Made by a program: the position numbers and the translations under genes | Notes under the pieces: generated by a model | Told to the model about the DNA's origin: nothing | The model's database searches: none | The model's input: the letters and a program-made list of their open reading frames with translations, nothing else | Assembly: GCA_023213395.1 (NCBI GenBank) | Contig: CM041465.1 | Coordinates: 23,622,001-23,686,000 of the forward strand | Source: Cycas panzhihuaensis | Taxonomy: Eukaryota > Cycadophyta | Direction of reading: 5' to 3' | Length of the DNA stretch: 64,000 bases | In this document: positions 32,722 through 44,304 of the stretch, one piece after another | Layout of the letters: every line of letters begins with the position of its first letter | Position numbering within the stretch: the stretch's first letter is position 1

Positions 32722-33987
32722 AGGTTATATGTTGAGGCCATTGTGGTGCTGGGTCAGCAAGTATTAGCCAAGGAAGGAGGTGGTTTTGTTGAGTCAGCTA
32801 CCCGTTTGAGGATTCAAATTATAAAGGTGAGATCCCAAGGATATTAATATTACAAGGTGTGCACTGTTATGATGTAAGGTAGAATTTACTAGCAGATTAA
32901 GAACTATTGTAAGAAGGAGATCAACTGAGAGGTGTCTTGAATCCTTTTACTAGGTAATACTATTATTCTATATGAAGCATACTTTATGTCAAGTTTATCA
33001 TATGAAAAAATTAGTTAATGTGATGAAATCTAAAATCAATTATGCTTAGAGAACCTAACTGAAATATTGATTCCATGTCATGAAGGGTTTGTGTTGGATT
33101 GATTATCATAAGGCTATGATTGATAAATCTATGGACCTTGTTAAAAAAACCCTAGCAACAGTTGAGTAGTAACAGATCAAATAGCCATGAAAGCATCTGG
33201 ACTCAACTAATGAAACCTGCAATAGTAATCGTAGAAAGAGGTTGCAAGAATAGCCATTGATTAAATCTGCTAAGAGCTCATCTAATAAGCATTTATATGC
33301 AACTGTCAAGAGCAGAAGAAATCCATGTTAGTGAAATCATCTTTGGATGTCATTTTATAAAGGTAGAGCTGAGTACCTTCCAACCATGAATATCGGTTGT
33401 TAAAGCGGAGAGTCGAAGATTGTTGCCTAGTATAAACACTGCATGGAAATTCCTATTCTATTTGTAGATGACAGCCTATGAATGGAAAAAATCCCAACTG
33501 TATTAATGAATAAGATCTGTTAACTATATCAAACAATGTCAAGGCTACTCAACGTTCATGATAACACTGAGAGAGACATGCTTCTCATTCTAAAATGATA
33601 CTGTTGATCTAGTTGATTTCTAAAACCTATAGAGGATGGTGTCGAGAAAGATGATGAAGGGCTAGCGAACAAATGTTACCATGATTTAGTCTAAGTCAAA
33701 CACATAGATGATCGCAATTGATGCTATGGTAGTATATTGTTAATAGAAGGCATAAGATGGTAGTATATGTATTGCATCCTTTATAGTGGTATCTGCAAAT
33801 TTATCGAGAGGATAAAAGTAGTATATGAGCACTATGGTGAAGGAGAAGATGCTCTCTATAATGCATTTTTCTAAGCAGTTTATAAATAAAAGAAAGTGTT
33901 CAATGGCATATTTTGGATGATTTAATTCATACACAAATTAAATCACTTTGATGGCTAGAAAACTGCTCGCTTCAAACGTGTCTACTT
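32722..33987. other. C3 interior, left of T3
   Basis: Leader sequence with no recognised coding motif on either strand, ending at the T3 target duplication CAAGG (33988-33992). Confidence 0.6.
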
Positions 33988-33992
33988 CAAGG

Positions 33993-36735
33993 TGGATGCG
34001 CATCGATGGGATAGCTACCTAACTGAGTAGGAATAATGAGGGTGGTCAATGGCACTATCGGGTGTGGATAAGAACCTACGAGCAAGGCAAATACCACGCA
34101 GGGCACCCCATACGCTAGAGTACAAGTTTGGGACCTGCGGATGGTACCTAGCTATCAAAAGGTGGTTCCCCACTTCCACTAGGAAAAGAGGAGGCAGAAG
34201 AGTAGTCAGGATGGATCTTGAAGAAGGGTCCTCCCACCCTTGGATGGCCAGAAGGGAAGGGAGAGAAACCCTCAAGGGTTCCCCATAGCAGAGGGAAACG
34301 AGTAGGTGAATAACCTACGGTCAAGGCTCCCTTGGTTGCTCAGATGAGTGGAGGAAACCAAGGGGAAATGTGAAGAGTAATCAAAGGGGTGAGGGTGCCA
34401 AAGGCACACTAACAAATAGAGTAGAACTAATGCAAGCTAAGATGGCAAAGGCAAAGCCTACAAACTAAAGGGAAAAGGTTACAAACTAAAGGGAAAAGCT
34501 CGGGAGGAAGGTCTTCCTAAAACCTTTTCCTATAATAGGTGCAATGTACAAAAATGCTAAACTGAATGTGAAAGAAAAGAAGACTCAATTTCCCCTTTCC
34601 TTTCAAGTGGTCTAATTACTACCATACAAAAATCTTCTAAAGGAAAGAAAATAAAGTGAAGCGAAGGCACATACCCGGAATGGAGATGCAATTAAAGCAG
34701 AGACATTCCTACAAGGAGTCCAAGATTGCTCCACAAAGCACGGTGAATGAGAAGGGTCACAGTAAGATGAAGCATGGGGCTTCCTTACCTTCCCCGGAAG
34801 TGACACTAGAGTGCCAAGAAAGGGAAAAAAGGAAAGTAATAGTAGCAAATGAAGTGCTACAATAAATATGAGTACATACACTTACCTGAGAGAGAGGAAA
34901 AGGGATGAATCCTTTGCGTCCTCTGTGTACCTACAAGTAAGTGAGAATATCCCTTTCCGGAGAAAGGGTGCTAGCAATACAAAGTGGAATCCTAGTAACA
35001 CATGTATGTATGTACCAAACATAAGCTTCTATACATATATGTTAGCATTCATGAACCACAAGATTGCAATGATAAACTATGATGAAAACTATCCAAATGA
35101 ATGATGGGTAAGTCGGTAAGCCTCAGAGTTGCCCACCTCCCGCAAAGAGTAACCTAACCTTCCCTAAAAAAGCCACAAGGCAGTGAGGATAGGGCTATAC
35201 AAAGGGCTATAAATGGAGACAACAAAGGTACTAGGAAGCTCAAAGAGATCCTCAACAAACTAGAGTGCTATGCAAAGCAAACCGGGTTGCGAAGAACAAG
35301 GTTGAGCTAGGGACAAGTAGTCGAGGCTTATGCATTACCTGGGTAAGAGATATAGGCCTACAAACCAGCATTGCAATAGGTGCAAACACTGATTTTAGCG
35401 ACTAGAAATAGGCTCCTAACCCTTAGACCCACCCCAAGAGTAGCACGGAGACAAAGAGGAAGGTTTGGAGGGTGGGAGCCTCTTAGGGAGCATGAGGGTG
35501 GTGCGGAATCCACCCAGCTCTATCCCAAACCTTATGCAACCCTCTTTGGCCGCTATCCTAAGCATGTAATATAGGAAAAGAAACCTAAATAGTAGGGAAA
35601 ATAGTCTAAGACAAAGGCAAGAAGCAACCTCCAAAAGCAGGATAAGACAAGCTAGAAATAACCATGTAAAACTGAGCATAAACTGGGCAAGGAAAGACCT
35701 TAGACCAATAAATACCTTTGGAGAAGATGGGAGGCATTTGCCTTTGTCAAAACCTGCTAAGAAGAGGCTAAGAAATCTAAAGAAAAGCTATGGAGTAGTA
35801 GGTGTGGAGTCCTTGCTAAGGTGGCTAAACGAAAATCCTACACTTGAGACTGCTTGATGGATGCACGGGCAAAGAAGTCCTGGAAACTCTTCAAAGAGGC
35901 CCTCTCCAAGGTGTGCAAGGGGCTAGGAAGATGTCACAGCTGAACCAAAGGAGAGCTAGGCACTGGAGAGTGGTTGCAGGTCCTGGAACAATAGTGGAGC
36001 AGTAGGAGACAGTAGACAGCAGGGTATTTTTCCTTGTGATCCTTCTAAACAAAGCCAAAAAAATCCCTAAAATGAGTTAGGTAAGACTTAAATACCCAGC
36101 CCTAACCCTAATTAAGTGATTAGGGCATGGCTGGCTATGGGTTGAGTCATGAGACATGTGGCAATTCTGTAATAAATGCGAGAATTACCATGGCAGTTTT
36201 TAAAAATAAGTCATGACCGTCGCACCGCAGTAAACTTCGTGGTACTACAGTAAACTTCGTGGTACTGTGAAAGCTACCGTGGTGCAGGACCAGAGGCCAA
36301 AACTAGCCCAAATAACCAGCCTAGGCTATGGGCTAGTGACTAAGGAGGCTGGCAGGGGACAGACCCACCTACCCAGAGGCAAACAAGCAGATAAATGAGC
36401 CACAAGAAGTAACAATGGGACTCAAGGGTGCGACAAGTCAACCAAACGATGATGGATCATCATATGGGCAAGGATGACATGAACCAAATGGATCTTAAGG
36501 TAAGTAGGGAAGAATGTGAGAAGTGATGCAGCCACCGGGGTGTCACACTCGTTGGGAATGTGCCCTTGCTATAGTCATCATAGGCTAGATAGGTGTAGGT
36601 GACAACAGGACCATCTACGAAATCATAGCATGCAAGTATATAATCATCACAAAAGAAAATAGCAATAAGGTGAGAAGCATACCTATACTTACCTGAGTCG
36701 ATTACTCCATATCCATTCCTGAAAGCTGGGAAACA
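33993..36735 (-). repeat. T3 3' LTR, 2,743 bp
   Basis: In plus-strand coordinates it begins TGGATGCGCATCG and ends GCTGGGAAACA. It matches 48140-50876 along its length with scattered differences. Near 36224-36285 it has direct and inverted repeats of a GTAAACTTCGTGGTAC unit. No conserved protein is expected. Open stretches inside it are not kept in the other copies. Confidence 0.93.
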
Positions 36736-36752
36736 TTGCCCCCTTAGTAGCA
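36736..36752 (-). promoter_or_regulatory. T3 polypurine tract
   Basis: The minus strand reads CTACTAAGGGGGCAA just before the 3' LTR (TGTTTCCCAGC). T4 has CCAAGGGGGTAG at the same place. Confidence 0.8.
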
Positions 36753-37059
36753 AAGCCTCGCTGCTTGGAAGCATGGTGTGATGGCGAATGTTGGCAACAT
36801 AACTGTCAATGGCACATGTGTATGTAGATCTATAAATCAAGATCATAACAGTAGTCAAGGGTGCCAGTGAGTGTCATGGCGGAATGCATGGATACGAAGG
36901 TAGAGGTGGAGACAACATAGGGGCTGCCTATGTGCCACTTGGGAATCGACTGAAAAATACGAAGGGTGAGGGGGCTACCCCCACCACAAAAGATGCAAAG
37001 AGATGTGCATAATCAAGTAGAAGAGATGAGTAAACAGAACTGGTAGTCACCATAGTTTA

Positions 37060-37590
37060 ACCTCATCAGTGCCTAAGTTTTAGAGGTACAAATGGATTGC
37101 AAGGTGAAGCACATGATGCCCTGAGGCTTGGGTGATAGAGTGACCAGACAAGCCCCAGGGACGGTTAGTAAGAAGAGGAAGGCAGTGCTTAAAGATGAGG
37201 TGAATGAGACTATTTGCCTCAGCATTGAGGGCCCAAGGAATGTGCCGAATGTCAACAGACGGGAAGCTAGCCAAGAGGGATCTGGCAGTCCAAGTGAGGG
37301 TTCTCAGGTGGGGGCATCACACCTGGTAAACCTGGGTGAGATGAGACACCACAACCTGAGAGTCACAAAGTAAAATGATAGGTCCATGATGGAAACGAAG
37401 AGCATCAATGAGAGCTTCAATGACAGCTATGTACTTGGCTTCATTATTGGTATACTTTGGGAGGAAGACCCCAGAGCACAGGAAATCGTGTCTAGAGGGG
37501 CTGCAAAGAATCTAAGTGGTAGCAGAAGGTCCAGGGTTACTACGACTTCTGTTGTCAGTAAAAATGTAGAGGGACATCGGTGACACAAAG
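37060..37590 (-). pseudogene. T3 second RNase H (aRNH-like)
   Basis: The minus strand from 37590 reads SLYIFTDNRSRSNPGPSATT, then KYTNNEAKYIAVIEAL, then ILLCDSQVVVSHL, and ends DIRHIPWALNAEANSLI. These are the DG/DN-x-SRxNPG, TNNEA, DSQ and 'hv.R..N.eAD.La' landmarks of an archaeal/plant-type RNase H. The first acid, NEA and DS are present. The final aspartate is asparagine (EAN). In element order it lies between the antisense gene and the 3' LTR, not next to integrase as in T1. T4 carries the same arrangement. Confidence 0.82.
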
Positions 37591-37743
37591 TCCTAGTAAT
37601 AATAAACAATAATGGAGCAAAAGAGAGGCTCAAAAGGCAAGCAATAAGTGGTCGTGAAGGGTAGGAGGACCTAGTAATGAGGCTACCTAAGGACAAAAGC
37701 AAGTTATTTGACCACTACACAAGAGCAAGTGGAAAAATGCACC

Positions 37744-38031
37744 CTAGGTTACTAAAGGTCGCTTTGGGAAGCAAAACATGCCCCTGGATGGGGGAGAATT
37801 CCCCCTAGAAACCCTAGGGGTAGAAAAGAGCTGTGGAAACGGGTCCGGGATAGTGAAATAAGCCAAACGAGTATAAACTCGGGCATGCATGAGAGTGGCA
37901 TGCAAAACGAGATGGAAGGGCCCTGTGAAAAAGTGCAATGATGAGGTGCCATAAATGCACTTGTAAGAAAGAGCAAAAAGGATGCCAAAGGAGCGCAACA
38001 GGAGATAGGGCCAGAAGACAAAGGTGATCAA
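37744..38031 (-). pseudogene. Conserved unknown segment upstream of the T3 second RNase H
   Basis: A 95-codon open stretch on the minus strand, with homology to T4 (about 58741-59030). Shared residues include TGPFHLV/GPFYLN, the block ARVYTRLAYFTIPDPF (T4: VYTYLARFAILNPF), and a closing FPKRPL/LPKQPL. It is rich in Phe, Leu and Pro. I do not recognise it. It may be the N-terminal part of the second RNase H protein or sequence constrained by the divergent antisense promoter starting at 38101. Confidence 0.45.
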
Positions 38032-38100
38032 GGAAATGGGATGGTCTAAACGGCTATCGTGAGAGCAAAAACGGAGATAGTGCCCGTCAGGGCCCCCTCC

Positions 38101-38108
38101 TATATAAG
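38101..38108 (+). promoter_or_regulatory. TATA box of the T3 antisense gene
   Basis: TATATAAG in the context GGGCCCCCTCCTATATAAGG, 168 bases before the ATG. T4 has the same box in the same context, also 168 bases before its ATG. T1 has a diverged equivalent. Confidence 0.72.
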
Positions 38109-38268
38109 GAAATTCGACAGAAAAATGGATTCATTTTCACTAGCTCTCGAGAGAAACCAGAGCCATTTCCTTATACAGTAGAGTGCCACCTGACTACAGA
38201 GGCATGCAGTGGGAGATCATACTATTGGATCAGAGAACAGAGAGAGTCATCGAGACCATCAGAGCGAG

Positions 38269-38292
38269 ATGGCGACAGCCAGGCTGGATCCA
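38269..38292 (+). pseudogene. T3 antisense gene, exon 1 (MATARLDP)
   Basis: ATG at 38269 opens an 8-codon exon followed directly by GTGAGT, a good plant splice donor. The T4 exon (MVVVRLDL, then GTAAGT) is also 24 bases, and T1 has MEYRARFL in 24 bases. Without splicing the frame would hit a stop about 14 codons after the donor. No transcript evidence is available. Confidence 0.62.
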
Positions 38293-38770
38293 GTGAGTGG
38301 ATCCTACAGAACCTATCCCATTTCAAAGTTTTAATTTCAATGCTTTTTGCTGATTTTCATGTAGTTTTGGTGCCCCATATATGTAAATAATGACCTCTTA
38401 GAGTCTAAATTGGACCCAAAAAGAGGGGGACTGCATCGTGTAGCTCGGTCCCAAGGGTTCCACAGGGGCCCATCCATAAAGAATTTTTTATTTTTTGGGC
38501 AGAAACCCCCCTCTTTTGGGGGGGTGCCATTTACGCTGCAACAAAGATCGTGGTGCCATGATCTTTACTGCAAGGCCCCGATCGCCATGGGACCCAAGCT
38601 AAACTCTACGGTACCACGGAGTTTAGCATGGTACGAAGGTAAACCTGTAAAAAAAAAGAAGATAGGGGGCCAAGAGACCCCAAGTCTCAATGAGACAGAG
38701 CTGAGGGATAGTCAGAACGGTAAAGAATTGACATGAGCTTAATTTTGAATATTTTTTATGGTGTTGACAC
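38293..38770 (+). other. Predicted intron of the T3 antisense gene, with a 30-bp palindrome
   Basis: Donor GTGAGT at 38293. The acceptor is decayed (the equivalent T4 site is GGTAG). It contains a palindrome at 38598-38627 with 9-base arms GCTAAACTC and GAGTTTAGC around a GGTACC centre. The same kind of repeat occurs in the T3, T4 and T5 LTRs. Confidence 0.6.
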
Positions 38771-40666
38771 ATTGTTATCATGATAGATAACTGTGAGAAC
38801 ATAGGGATGGCGATGCTTAGCTTCATCGAGATGATGTCCAGGGAGGACAAGGGGGTCCTACAGAGGTGTGGCCTATTTAAGGCCCTAAAGACACCTCAAT
38901 ATATGTCAAACTAGAGACTATTAGTTGATATAGTATCACACTGGGACCAGATGAGGCACATTTTCCACCTACCCTAGGTGGGAGACATGACAACGACGCT
39001 AAGGGATATCAGGCGAATACTAGGAGTACCAGTGACTGGGAGGCCAGTTACATTGGGAGTGCTACCTAGCAATGAGGCAGCACACAGGGAGGTATCAGTG
39101 TTCTTCACAGGAGCAGATAGATGGGAGAGGAGAGGAGTTCCTCTCTAGACCATGGTTATGTCCAGGATTCCTCGGGTAAGGAAGCTCATCACATTGTGCA
39201 TTCTGTTCTAGATTTCCTAGAAATAGAACTATAGGGATGTCCCTGGGGGATGGATGGACGTAGTGCGCTGCTGTGAGGCCAGCGAGAGGATGGATTGGGC
39301 CATCCTGATAGCGGCAAACCTCGTTGCATAGCTGGATGTTATCAGGATGACAGGCAGGGGAGGACTATCATATAGCACATTGCTACAGTGTTGGTTCTTC
39401 GATTATTTAAGAGCAATGGAACTAGCGAGGGGACCACACCCCATTACAGAGTGGGCCTCGATGGTCCACAGGTGGCAGACCAGGCTAAGGGGGATAGAGG
39501 ACCAGGCCCATGTTTGACATTCAATGGAAGCGACATCGCTGGGCCTCCTCACTATGATAGATTATGTGGCAGATCTGTATAGGGCAGTGAGGTGGGACAG
39601 TGACAATGAGATAAGTAGAGTAGGGGTACTCCCAGGTGATGATGATGATGATGGAGATGGAGGAGATGGGGCCAGCCCGTCACGACCTACGAGAGAGGTA
39701 GGTCCATCGTGGACAGCAGGAGGAGCAACAGGGCCATCAGGGATTGCCGTCAGAGAGGCAAGCCCATGAGGGACTACAGAGGAGAGTATGGGGCTAGTGA
39801 CAAGGGCCCGCAGGCTATGGATCGTGAGGAGATCTAGAGAGGTGATAACTGAGCTAGTCCCATCGAGGAGAGAGGCCCAGAAAGAGGTGGTACCTGAGGA
39901 GGAGGTACTGGCAGTTGGCGAGGAGCCAGGAGCAGAGGCTATCGCATGGGCAGAGGAGCCAGTGGCTACGGCATGTGAGACTTTACCTCTTCATCATTTG
40001 ATAGTCGGATAGATAGTTTGATTTGGTTTTATTTCGGTATACAGCTGGATATATACTGATGTATGGTGTGTTAGATTTGCATGTACTATGGAGATCCAGT
40101 GGTTAATAGAGGCCATGGTGAGGGAGATGTTCCCTCAGGTATACGTAGAGGGGCAATCGCCCATCCAGATCGAGGATGCACCTAGATTAGCAGGTGCCCA
40201 CATGGCAACATTCACCCCATTGGTGAGGGCGAGAGATATCTGGGCTGTAGAGTCCCAAGAGCACATAACATTTAGGGGATAGATGCAACGGGAGCTGGAT
40301 GAGGCCCGGTGCGAGTGAGACGCATTGCAGGGTTGTGTACAGGCTCTAGAGGCTCGAGGAGGAGTAAGTGGAGACACCAAGAGTAGGGTCCGGATAGCAA
40401 TGCTAGAGGAGCATCTACGAGGAGTGGAGAGTGAGAGAGATCGTATCCAGGCTAGATACAATTAGCCAGTGGACTAGGTGGTATCAAGGTCGAGCTGGAG
40501 TAGGATGCATATCCACATGGCAATGATGACACTGAGGTGGCCACGTGATGAGGGGAGCGAGGCAGGGAGCTCACAGAGGCCTAGGAGGAGCCTCGGAGGG
40601 ATGTGGTCCCCAAGAGAGGGATCACACCGACCAGGAGATGGTGCCCCGGGAGCAGGGCAGCAATAG
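38771..40666 (+). pseudogene. T3 antisense gene, exon 2: plant mobile domain protein
   Basis: One frame of about 630 codons, without any frameshift I can detect but with about 15 stops, runs to 40666. Domain order: ENIGMAMLSFIEMMS; KGVLQRCGLF; a PMD core LLVDIVSHWDQMRHIFHLP, then DMTTTLRDIRRILGVPVTG; LLQCWFFDYLRAMEL; an acidic run GDDDDDGDGGDG (about 39640); and a charged coiled-coil-like tail (40280-40470). The core fits 'W.p..htFhLp.GEmtiTLeDv..LlGLpv.G' of PMD (PF10536), a family found in transposon-derived and silencing-related plant proteins. It runs opposite to gag-pol and has its own promoter. Its role in the element is unknown. Confidence 0.8.
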
Positions 40667-41301
40667 GATAAGACACATGCATTTGATTTTGATAGGGGAA
40701 AGCACGGGCCTCCAGGGGGTCATATATATAGAGTCATATGATTGTACCCCCCTACAAGGACACCAGCTTCCCATATGTATGACATGACATCTAATTTTGA
40801 TGTATATATATAGACGGGGTAATTAGTACCCCATTTTGATATGAGATGATGTGTATATCATATGTGGTAGATGACATGTATGTTTTGCTATGTATGTTAT
40901 AGATGCTTTGTTATATGATGCACGTATTCCCTTCCATGCATGGCCATATATCTAATAGGAGCACATATGACCACCATGAATAAAGGTGATAGGCACACAT
41001 GTGGGATTAGAGATAGAGTGACACGCATGTCCATGGAGGAGCATAACAGGAGATGCGAAGGAAATACTAGGTAAGAGAAGGGGGAGTAACCATAGTCCAT
41101 AGCGTCATCCTAACTGGGAGATGCCTAAATAGGAAGACAAAAGTCCCAAAAGGATATGGGAGCAAGGGTTCCATGGGAGGAACCAGAAAGAACGAGAGAG
41201 GCCATCCTAAGTTGTCATTCCACCAGTGGCTGGGAGAAATGGGAACAACTTAAGAGGGTAGTTTAGGCTCATTTCAGAGCGTGGGTGAAGTGATAGTAAG
41301 G
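40667..41301. other. T3 spacer between antisense gene and integrase
   Basis: Contains TATATATAGA and AATTAGTACCCC words shared with T2 (28810-28870). This would hold the 3' ends of both converging genes. No coding motif seen. Confidence 0.6.
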
Positions 41302-42441
41302 TTATGAGTAAAACTTCTTAAGGAATTTCCCATTAACAGCTTTCTCAAACTCAAGACCTTTTAGGTTAACAATCCTATAAGTGCCATTACCAAGGGTCTT
41401 GATAATGACGAAAGGGCCAACCCATCTAGGTTTGGATTTGGTCAAACGGTCATGAAGATATTCTAATTTGAGGACATGGTCCTTAGGAAACAAAGGACAG
41501 GAACAAAGATGTTTATCATAAGTCCTTTGGGAGCAAGCTTTGGATGCCAGGTTAGCCTGATAAGTGGCTAAGCATCTCTCATCTAAAGCCTCGAGGTCTA
41601 GAAGGCGAGCCTGACGGATTGACTCCTCATCAATGAGACCTCGAAGAGAGACTCACAAGGAAGGAATCTTTACCTCTAATGGGAGTACCACCTCAGTACC
41701 ATAGACCAGGGAGAATGGGGTCATTCCCATGGCAGAATGGATAAAGGTACGATAAGCCCACAAAGCAGAAGGCAGCTAAAGGTGCCAATCTCTTTGAGAC
41801 TGAGCAACAGTTTTCTTTAGGATATTGACGAGAGTCTTATTGAATGACTCTACTTGGCCATTTGCCTGAGGATAGTAAGGAGAAGAAGTTTTGTGAGAAA
41901 TATTAAATTTCTTGCAAAGCTCATCCATCTCCTTATTACAGAACGGGGTTCCATTGTCAGTGACTAAGACATCCGGAATCCCAAAATAGCAAATGATGTG
42001 CTGGTAAATGAAGGTGGCTATCGTTTTACCAAGAGTAGTAATTAAGGAAATGGCCTCCACCCATTTGGTGAAATATTCCGTGGCAGTCAAGATAAACTTA
42101 TGCTGCGACGACGAAGGTGGAGAGATAGGCCCGATGAGGTCTATCCTGTACTGAGTGAAAGGCCATGGAGAAATAATGAGGTGAAGGGCCTCAGAAGGCA
42201 CATGGGAGATGTTGGCATGTTCCTGACATCATCGATATCTCAGGGCAAAAGCGTGGGCGTCCTTGAAAAGGGATAGCCAAAAGTAACCCATGCAGAGGAT
42301 CCTTTGAGCCATAGGCTGGCCCCCAAAGTGGCCCCCACAAATACCATGGTGGCATTCGTAGAGTATTTGGTCAGCTTCATCGATAGTGATGCAGCGAAGG
42401 AGGATCCCATCGAAGGACCTCTTGTACAATACTTCATCCAT
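41302..42441 (-). pseudogene. pol: T3 integrase
   Basis: On the minus strand from 42441: the zinc region has YECHHGICGGHFGGQPMAQR (H..H side), while the C-x2-C pair is damaged (ALRYR). The core has YRIDLIGPI (first aspartate), VTDNGTPFCNKEMDELCKKF (second aspartate) and PQANGQVESFNKTL (glutamate), so the DDE triad is retained. The C-terminal part reads DHVLKLEYLHDRLTKSKPRW and ends at about 41302. Two frames interrupted by stops cover it. No chromodomain is seen. Confidence 0.88.
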
Positions 42442-42639
42442 GAGGAAGTATTACCTAGCAGAAGTCTAGATGTGAGATCTAACTTTACTACTAGCATTAG
42501 GGCGGTATTGCTATTGTGTGAGATACCACACTATATCACCATACCACTCATTATCGATCAGTGGATGAGGAGATACATCTTGAATCATCAAGATGGACTC
42601 ATGAGGGAGAGAATTGTCGATGGGAGTATCAAAGGAGTT

Positions 42640-43170
42640 AGGAATAAGGGCGTCTGCGAGCTACTCGGCCACCACCATTCCTTTCTTTGATTTCTGGTTA
42701 ACGATATGAAGGTCGAATTCTTGAAGTAGGATGGCCCAATGACTAGCCCTACCCGTCAAATCTGAACGGGTGAGTAAGTATCATAAAGGATTGGATTGGA
42801 TGATCACCTTGGTGGTATTACCAAGCAAGTAGTGTCTAAACTTCTTAGTCGCGTGGAGCAAGGAGAGACACTCCTACTCGATAGGAGAGTAGTTAAGTTC
42901 AGTAGCCATGAGGGTGTGACTGATGAAATAAATAGCACTCTCAATTCCCGAGTCATCCTCCTAAGCTAACATAGCACCTAAGGACTTGTCAGTTGCTAAG
43001 GTATAAAGAACGAAGGGCCTATCGAAGTGAGAGGGAGCCAGTGTAGGAGAAAAAGTGAGAGCTTCCTTAAGTCCTTCGAAGGCCTGCTGGGTCTTGTCAG
43101 ACCAAACAAAAGGAGCTCCCTTCTTCAATAGGTTCGTAAGGGGTTTAGTGCTTATGGCAAAGTCTACCAA
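42640..43170 (-). pseudogene. pol: T3 RNase H (gypsy type)
   Basis: The minus strand begins VDFAISTKPLTNLLKKGAPF, then WSDKTQQAFEGLKEAL, then RPFVLYTLATDKSLGAMLA, AIYFISHTL and ECLSLLHATKKFRHYLL. This is the RT thumb/tether and RNase H of a plant gypsy element. The first catalytic aspartate is retained (ATDKS). Several stops follow. The C-terminal part beyond about 42800 is weaker. Confidence 0.82.
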
Positions 43171-44304
43171 GAAATGCCTAAGAAAACTGAGCCTACCTAG
43201 AAATGACTTGATTTGTCATTGGGTTCTAAGAGGCAACATATCAAGGATCGTCCTGACCTTGTCAGAATTAATCTGGATTCCTTGTTTAGATACAAGAAAT
43301 CCAAGGAGTTTACTTGAAGTAATAGCAAACATACACTTAAGTGGGTTTAGACTGACATGATACTTGCGGCATCGTGAGAAGATAACCCATAAGTTGGAGG
43401 GATGATAGGCCCTAACACGTGAGAGACCCATCGTGTCATCCATGAAGACCTCCAATGTGTTATCAATGAGGTCGTGGAAGATGAAATACATTGCTCTCTA
43501 GTAAGTAGCACTTGTATTTTTAAGGCCAAAGGGCATTGCCTTATAGGCAAAGGTATCCCATGGTGTAGTGAAGGCCATCTTGTGGCAGTTTTTAGGAGGA
43601 ATCTGGATCTGGTTGTAACCAAAGAAGTCATCCATTAAGGACACAACTTCGAATCTAACGGTTCGATCAATAATTTGATCGATGAAGGGAAGTGGAAAGT
43701 TGTCTTTAGGATAAGCATTGTTAATGTCATGGAAGTAAATGCATATGCAGATGGCCCCGTTCTTTTTAGCAACGAGGACAATGTTGGAGACCCACTTGGG
43801 GTATTCAATGGAAGTAATGAGTCTAGCATCCAAGAGCTTTTCAACCTCCATCTTAATAGCGGCCGAAAGCTTCAGGTGAAGGGGACGCTACTTCTGGCAC
43901 ACAGGACGGGTGCCAGGGATGGTGGTGAGATTATGGGTGATAATGGAGGGATCAATTCCCTTCATGTTAGTATAATCCCACGTGAAAATGTCTCGAAACT
44001 CCTGGAACAAAAGGGAATACTCCCTTACCTCATCAGGAGCACATTCCACCCCGACCTTAATGATCTTGCCAGGGGCCAAGACTATGTCTTGGGATGCCCC
44101 CATGCATATGGCATTCCCCTCCTTAAAGTGGAGAGGGGCAAGGTCAATGGGAGGAGATGGAATAGGGGATAGGATTGGGTCAGTGAGTGTGGACCTAATC
44201 ATAAGGACCTTCTGGTGGCCAAGTCTGTGGTAACTAGAAGGCAAGTTAGGCGCGAAGCCTGCTAGGTGCTCGAGTAAGGCTTCATCATCTTCGAAGTAAT
44301 CCAC
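43171..44304 (-). pseudogene. pol: T3 reverse transcriptase
   Basis: From 44304: MDYFEDDEALLEHLAGF, FRDIFTWDYTNMKGIDPSI, MEVEKLLDARLITSIEYPKW, SNIVLVAKKNG, NNAYPKDNFPLPFIDQIID, VVSLMDDFFGYNQI (first acid of the catalytic set), FTTPWDTFAYKAMPFGLKNT, then EVFMDDTMGLS (the YxDD box reads F-M-D-D) and YHVSLNPLKCMF. All standard RT motifs are in order. A few TAG/TAA stops break it, for instance after ATY (43500). It has the length of a normal gypsy RT. Confidence 0.9.

Noticed and set aside
34015-36858. Many short open stretches on both strands in the T3 3' LTR
   Set aside because: They lie in an LTR, overlap one another on opposite strands and have no domain signature.
42304-42690. 128-codon plus-strand open stretch opposite T3 integrase
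   Set aside because: It is the antisense shadow of the integrase and RNase H coding region. The homologous T1 and T2 regions do not keep it.
43675-44172. 165-codon plus-strand open stretch opposite T3 RT
   Set aside because: Shadow of the RT frame, with no domain of its own.
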